DNA of 57,492 nucleotides from Paracoccaceae bacterium (GTDB taxonomy: Bacteria > Pseudomonadota > Alphaproteobacteria > Rhodobacterales > Rhodobacteraceae), in contig NYTV01000086.1 in assembly GCA_002683685.1 (NCBI GenBank), forward strand, positions 1-57,492. Direction: 5' to 3'. Within the stretch, counting starts at the first letter, position 1. Each line of letters begins with the position of its first letter. Below are positions 53,429 through 57,492 of the stretch, piece after piece. Position numbers and translations under genes: made by a program. The notes under the pieces were generated by a model. It made no database searches, was not told where the DNA came from, and worked only from the letters and a program-made list of their open reading frames with translations.

Positions 53429-55684
53429 ATGCCCAATAACAAAGTCACGGACGCCGATGCGCTGGCCTACCACCTGGAACCAACGCCTGGTAAATTTGAG
53501 ATTACAGCCTCTGTGCCAATGACTACGCAACGCGATCTATCCCTGGCCTATTCGCCAGGTGTTGCAGTGCCCTGTGTGGCCATCGCTGACAATCCTGAAC
53601 TGGCCTATGACTATACCAACAAAGGCAATCTTGTCGCTGTGATTTCGAACGGCACTGCCGTTTTAGGACTTGGCAACCTCGGCGCTTTGGGCAGCAAGCC
53701 GGTTATGGAGGGTAAGGCGGTTTTGTTTAAACGCTTTGCGGATGTGAACTCGATAGATATCGAGCTAGACACAGAAAACCCCGAGGAGTTTATTAACGCC
53801 GTGAAGCTTATGGGGCCGACGTTTGGGGGGATTAACCTAGAAGATATCAAGGCACCTGAGTGTTTCATCATTGAACAAGCCTTGAAAGAGGTCATGGACA
53901 TCCCGGTGTTCCACGATGACCAGCACGGCACAGCTGTGATTTGTGCGGCAGGTTTGATCAATGCGCTGCATCTGTCCAGAAAGAAAATTCAGGACGTGAA
54001 GATTGTTTTAAACGGTGCCGGTGCGGCTGGGATTGCTTGCATAGAGCTTTTGAAATCCATGGGAGCCAAACATAACAATTGTATCGTCTGCGATACTAAA
54101 GGTGTGATTTACCAAGGACGTACCGAGGGTATGAACCAATGGAAATCCGCCCATGCAATTTCGACAGAATTGCGCAGTTTGGAAGACGCCATGTCGGGCG
54201 CAGATGTGTTTTTGGGTGTTTCAGTCAAGGGCGCCGTCACCTCGGATATGGTAAAAAGCATGGCCCCGGATCCGGTGATTTTTGCCATGGCAAATCCAGA
54301 TCCGGAAATCACGCCTGAAGAGGCCCATGCCGTTCGCCCAGATGCGATTGTGGCGACGGGCCGGTCAGATTATCCCAATCAGGTCAACAATGTATTGGGT
54401 TTTCCGTATTTGTTCCGTGGGGCATTAGATATTCACGCCCGCGCGATCAACGACGAAATGAAGATTGCTTGTGCACGCGCGCTCGCAGATTTGGCTCGTG
54501 AGGAAGTGCCAGATGAGGTGGCTTTGGCCTATGGTACGCAGCTGAGTTTTGGCCGCGATTACATCATTCCAACACCTTTTGATCCTCGGTTGATCTACCG
54601 CATTCCGCCCGCGGTTGCGCGTGCCGGTATGGACACAGGTGCTGCCCGCCGACCGATTGTGGATATGGATGGCTATGAGTTGTCTTTGAAAACTCGGATG
54701 GATCCCACCGCGAGTATTTTGCGTGGTATCAACGCGCGCGCCCGCTCCGCTCAGGCTCGGATCATCTTTGCGGAAGGGGATGATGAGCGGGTCTTGCGCG
54801 CGGCGGTTCTATATCAACGCCAAGGTTTCGGAAAATCCATAGTTGTCGGTCGGGAAAGCGATGTGCGCCAAAGATTAGAGACCGCGGGGCTTGGTGATGC
54901 GGCTGGCGAGCTGGAAGTGGTTAACGCGGCCAATACCAAACATCTGGAAGATTATAAAAATTATCTCTACCAGCGTTTGCAGCGCAAGGGCTTTGATAAA
55001 ACGGACGTGCATCGTCTCGCGGCTCGTGATCGACATGTTTTTGGATCTTTGATGCTTGCGCATGGCCACGGCGATGGTTTGGTGACGGGCGTTACACGCA
55101 AATCAGCGCATGTTTTGGAATTGATCAGCCATGTTTATGACGTCGGTCCACATGATGGCGCGGTTGGGGTGACAGCTATTTTGTCAAAAGGCAAAATTAT
55201 TTTGATCGCTGATACATTGGTTCATGAGTGGCCCAATGAAAATGACCTTGCCGATATCGCTGAACGTGGTGCGAGCGTGGCGCGTGCCTTGGGTTTGGAG
55301 CCGCGCGTGGCTTTTGTCAGCTTTTCTACCTTTGGCTATCCGATTTCAGAGCGCGCCGAAAAGATGCGCATTGCTCCGGATGTCTTGCAGAAACGTGGGG
55401 TTGATTTTGAATTTGAAGGTGAGATGGCGGTGGATGTCGCGCTCAACGTCAATGAGATGAAGAAATACCCGTTCAGCCGTCTAACTGGACCGGCCAATGT
55501 CTTGGTGGTTCCAGCGCGGCATTCTGCTTCGATCTCGGTTAAATTGATGCAGGAAATGGGTGGTGCGACGGTGATCGGACCGATTTTGACAGGCATCGAT
55601 AAACCAATTCAGATTTGCTCAACCGTGTCTTCGGTGAATGACATTCTCAATATGGCGGCAATTGCCGCCTGTAATATCAGATGA
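53429..55684 (+). CDS. maeB: NADP-dependent malic enzyme, MaeB type with phosphotransacetylase-like domain
   Basis: Oxidative decarboxylation of malate to pyruvate with NADPH formation. The 751 residues comprise the malic domain (1-160: LAYSPGVAVPCVAIADNP, YTNKGNLVAVISNGTAVLGLGNLGALGSKPVMEGKAVLFK), IPVFHDDQHGTAVICAAGLINAL, the NAD-binding fold (LNGAGAAGIACIELL), and from about 430 a phosphotransacetylase-like domain (IIFAEGDDERVLRAAVLYQ, GPANVLVVPARHSASISVKLMQEMGG) that usually acts as acetyl-CoA sensor without catalysis. GGAG precedes the ATG. Its stop overlaps the start of the ribokinase remnant. Confidence 0.97.
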   Translation: MPNNKVTDADALAYHLEPTPGKFEITASVPMTTQRDLSLAYSPGVAVPCVAIADNPELAYDYTNKGNLVAVISNGTAVLGLGNLGALGSKPVMEGKAVLFKRFADVNSIDIELDTENPEEFINAVKLMGPTFGGINLEDIKAPECFIIEQALKEVMDIPVFHDDQHGTAVICAAGLINALHLSRKKIQDVKIVLNGAGAAGIACIELLKSMGAKHNNCIVCDTKGVIYQGRTEGMNQWKSAHAISTELRSLEDAMSGADVFLGVSVKGAVTSDMVKSMAPDPVIFAMANPDPEITPEEAHAVRPDAIVATGRSDYPNQVNNVLGFPYLFRGALDIHARAINDEMKIACARALADLAREEVPDEVALAYGTQLSFGRDYIIPTPFDPRLIYRIPPAVARAGMDTGAARRPIVDMDGYELSLKTRMDPTASILRGINARARSAQARIIFAEGDDERVLRAAVLYQRQGFGKSIVVGRESDVRQRLETAGLGDAAGELEVVNAANTKHLEDYKNYLYQRLQRKGFDKTDVHRLAARDRHVFGSLMLAHGHGDGLVTGVTRKSAHVLELISHVYDVGPHDGAVGVTAILSKGKIILIADTLVHEWPNENDLADIAERGASVARALGLEPRVAFVSFSTFGYPISERAEKMRIAPDVLQKRGVDFEFEGEMAVDVALNVNEMKKYPFSRLTGPANVLVVPARHSASISVKLMQEMGGATVIGPILTGIDKPIQICSTVSSVNDILNMAAIAACNIR

Positions 55685-56546
55685 CGGTTTATAATTTCGG
55701 CTCTATAAATGCTGATTATTTTTACCAGGTGCCGTATATTCCGGCGCCTGGGGAAACCCTCGCGGCGACAGGCCTAGATCAAGGCCTGGGCGGCAAGGGA
55801 GCCAATCAATCTGTGGCTATGGTTCAAGCCGGTGCGGATCTGGTGCATTTGGGAACGGTGGGGATTGGCTGCTTGAGCGGCTTGTGTCTTTGGGTGTGGC
55901 AGATGATGCAATTGCCTGTCTGCCCTGTGCCTCTGGTCACGCAATCATAACTGTGGCCTCTGATGGTGAAAATGCCATCACAATATATTCTGGAGCGAAT
56001 ACGGCGATGAGCGAAGCGCAGCTCACCCAATGGTTGCTTCCGGTCCGCGAGGGTGATTGGCTGGTCATGCAAAATGAAACCGCGCATCAACGACACGCGG
56101 CCCGCTTGGCGCGGTCTCAGGGTGCACGCGTGGTCTATTCAGCCGCACCTTTCGAGGCGAAAGTTGCGGTGGAAGTTCTGCCATTCGTGAATATTTTATG
56201 CATGAATGAACAGGAGGCGAAAGCGCTCTAACAGGCTCTGCGAATATCCAGCATGGCCAGCCTTGGGCTTGATGGAATGCTCATCACCTATGGTTCAAAA
56301 GGAGCCGTCTATCATGATTTTTCCGCAGATCAGCTGTTTGAGGTCACTGGGATTCCTGTCACCCCCGTGGACACCATTGGCGCGGGTGACACCTTCTGCG
56401 GCTATTTCATAGGTCGATTGTCATTGGGAGAAGACCCTCAAACCGCCCTAATCTGTGCCAACCGCGCCGCAGCCCTCAAAGTTATGCGCCCCGGCACAGC
56501 GGATGCTATTCCAAGTCTGCAAGAGGTGATGGACTTTGGCGGCTGA
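55681..56546 (+). pseudogene. rbsK: Broken ribokinase-family sugar kinase
   Basis: The ATG at 55681 (ATGA over the maeB stop) opens MTVYNFGSINADYFYQVPYIPAPGETLAATGLDQGLGGKGANQSVAM, a PfkB-family start with the first signature. After LGTVG near 55862 the frame shifts, seemingly by loss of the PDG codons, and continues DWLLERLVSLGVADD and GHAIITVASDGENAITIYSGAN. A TAA at 56229-56231 interrupts NEQEAKAL, after which VDTIGAGDTFCGYFIGRL, the catalytic second signature, is still readable. One frameshift and one nonsense codon make it non-functional, yet the rest is well preserved, so inactivation looks recent. Confidence 0.85.
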
Positions 56547-56635
56547 ACAACGGGCTTGAGACCCTTGCCGTGTTTTGCTTGTTCAAGTGGGTTTTCCCTC
56601 TTGGCTCGAAATGTCTCTCAGCCTAGGCTTGATGT

Positions 56636-57492
56636 ATGACAGATCATGTAACAACCCACCAAGCTGCGGAAGATGCCCGCAATGAAGACATTTTGATTTA
56701 CCTGAATGGGCAATTGCTGCCCAAAGAGCGCGCGCTGGTCAGCGTGTATGACAGCGGCTTCATGCTTGGGGACGGTGTTTGGGAGGGGTTGCGCCTTTAT
56801 AATGGCACATGGGCCTTTATGGATGAACATTTGAACCGCCTGTTTGAAGCGGCCAAGGCCGTGGACATTGATTTAGGTATGGACCGTGGTGAGGTGGCTC
56901 AGGCCTTGCGCGACACGCAAGCGGCCAATGGGATGCAGAGCGATGCGCACGCCCGGCTTATGGTCACACGGGGGGTAAAAATCCGGCCGTTTCAGCATCC
57001 CAACCTGTCACAATCTGGCCCCACATTCACCATCATTATGGAGCATTCAAAGCCCAGCCTGCCCCGCGGCATTCGTCTTGCCACGGTGCCGCATATGCGC
57101 GGCCTGCCCATGACACAGGATCCAAAACTAAATTCACATTCTAAGCTCAACTGCATTTTGGCGTGTATCGCGGCGCAAAAGGCCGGAGCGGATGAGGCTT
57201 TGATGTTAGATGTGCATGGGTTTGTGAACACCACCAATGCTTGCAATTTTTTTATTGTGCGCGATGGCGTGGTTTGGACCAGCACAGGAGATTATTGCAT
57301 GAATGGCATCACCCGGCAAAAGGTCATTGATCTGTGCCGCGCCCATGACATCCCTGTGTTTGAGCGCAATTTCAGTTTGGTGGACACCTATGGCGCGCAG
57401 GAGGCTTTTTTGACCGGAACGTTTGGCGCGCAAACTCCAGTGATCGAGATTGACGGCCGCCCCATTGGCAGCGGAGACATGGGGCCAGTCAC
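56636..57492 (+). CDS. Class IV aminotransferase (BCAT/D-amino-acid aminotransferase family), cut by window end
   Basis: A frame open to the window end, 285 codons visible from ATG 56636. It is a PLP-dependent fold type IV transaminase: YLNGQLLPKERALVSVYDSGFMLGDGVWEGLRLYNG, the Arg-containing ARLMVTRG, the PLP Lys in NSHSKLNCILACIAAQKAGADEALMLD, then VNTTNACNFFIVRDG and MNGITRQKVIDLC. These fit branched-chain or D-alanine transaminases or aminodeoxychorismate lyase; substrate cannot be fixed. The stop lies beyond 57492. An 89-base gap separates it from the ribokinase remnant. Confidence 0.9.
   Translation, partial: MTDHVTTHQAAEDARNEDILIYLNGQLLPKERALVSVYDSGFMLGDGVWEGLRLYNGTWAFMDEHLNRLFEAAKAVDIDLGMDRGEVAQALRDTQAANGMQSDAHARLMVTRGVKIRPFQHPNLSQSGPTFTIIMEHSKPSLPRGIRLATVPHMRGLPMTQDPKLNSHSKLNCILACIAAQKAGADEALMLDVHGFVNTTNACNFFIVRDGVVWTSTGDYCMNGITRQKVIDLCRAHDIPVFERNFSLVDTYGAQEAFLTGTFGAQTPVIEIDGRPIGSGDMGPV

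Noticed and set aside
1..57492. CRISPR arrays, insertion sequences, prophage or toxin-antitoxin systems
   Set aside because: No regularly spaced repeats, transposase or integrase motifs, terminal inverted repeats or known small toxin pairs were seen.

Overview
The window looks like an origin-proximal chromosomal segment of a marine Rhodobacteraceae (Roseobacter-group) alphaproteobacterium of moderate GC. This rests on gene order and family likeness read by eye: regB / senC-regA next to ahcY, rnd-lptC-lptA-lptB-hpf-ptsN, the AmgK-MurU-AddB-AddA-trxA run, and the block rho-mnmE-mnmG-rsmG-parA-parB. An RCA-cluster type relative such as Planktomarina is a guess. No tRNA, rRNA, CRISPR, insertion sequence or prophage gene was recognised.

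Layout. 1-5.5 kb: a decayed phosphotransferase, a periplasmic binding/OmpA fusion protein, then dnaJ and dnaK on the minus strand with a hairpin between them. 5.6-9 kb: alkB, an ABC-2 polysaccharide-type permease with no ATPase beside it, cysQ and a wrecked galU whose end looks chimeric; this reads as the remains of a surface-polysaccharide locus. 9-12.7 kb: the LPS-transport operon (lptC, lptA, lptB) with rnd, hpf and ptsN. 12.9-16.8 kb: an arginine:glycine amidinotransferase, an FkbM methyltransferase remnant, an HD phosphohydrolase and ahcY. 16.9-21 kb: the RegB/RegA redox system with SenC and a PAS protein that may be truncated. 21-31.3 kb: muramate recycling (AmgK-MurU), the AddAB recombination nuclease, thioredoxin and the HslVU protease. 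31.3-35.9 kb: an MFS transporter, Smr, MltA, a Tim44-like protein, FxsA and SecB.

35.9-46.3 kb is the replication and segregation core. dnaQ, coaE and a Maf-AroE fusion run leftwards, and hemJ, rho, mnmE, mnmG, rsmG, parA and parB run rightwards, from a 394-bp AT-rich gap carrying five DnaA-box-like sequences: a strong oriC candidate. Two parS palindromes lie 3.2 and 5.1 kb to its right, one across the mnmG start codon and one inside rsmG. 46.3-50.5 kb: hemW-rdgB-rph (minus) and hrcA-grpE (plus) diverge. 50.5-57.5 kb: mutS, maeB with an unusual leader (tiny ORFs, a hairpin and an 18-bp palindrome), a decayed ribokinase, and a class IV aminotransferase cut by the window edge.

Two themes recur. 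One is gene decay: phosphotransferase, galU, FkbM and rbsK are broken, and the PAS gene and tsaE slot may be, concentrated in sugar and surface-polysaccharide functions. The other is protein quality control: DnaK, DnaJ, GrpE, HrcA, HslVU, SecB and thioredoxin are spread through the segment. The most unusual items are the Maf-AroE fusion, the parS that contains the mnmG start codon, the maeB leader, and the missing tsaE.
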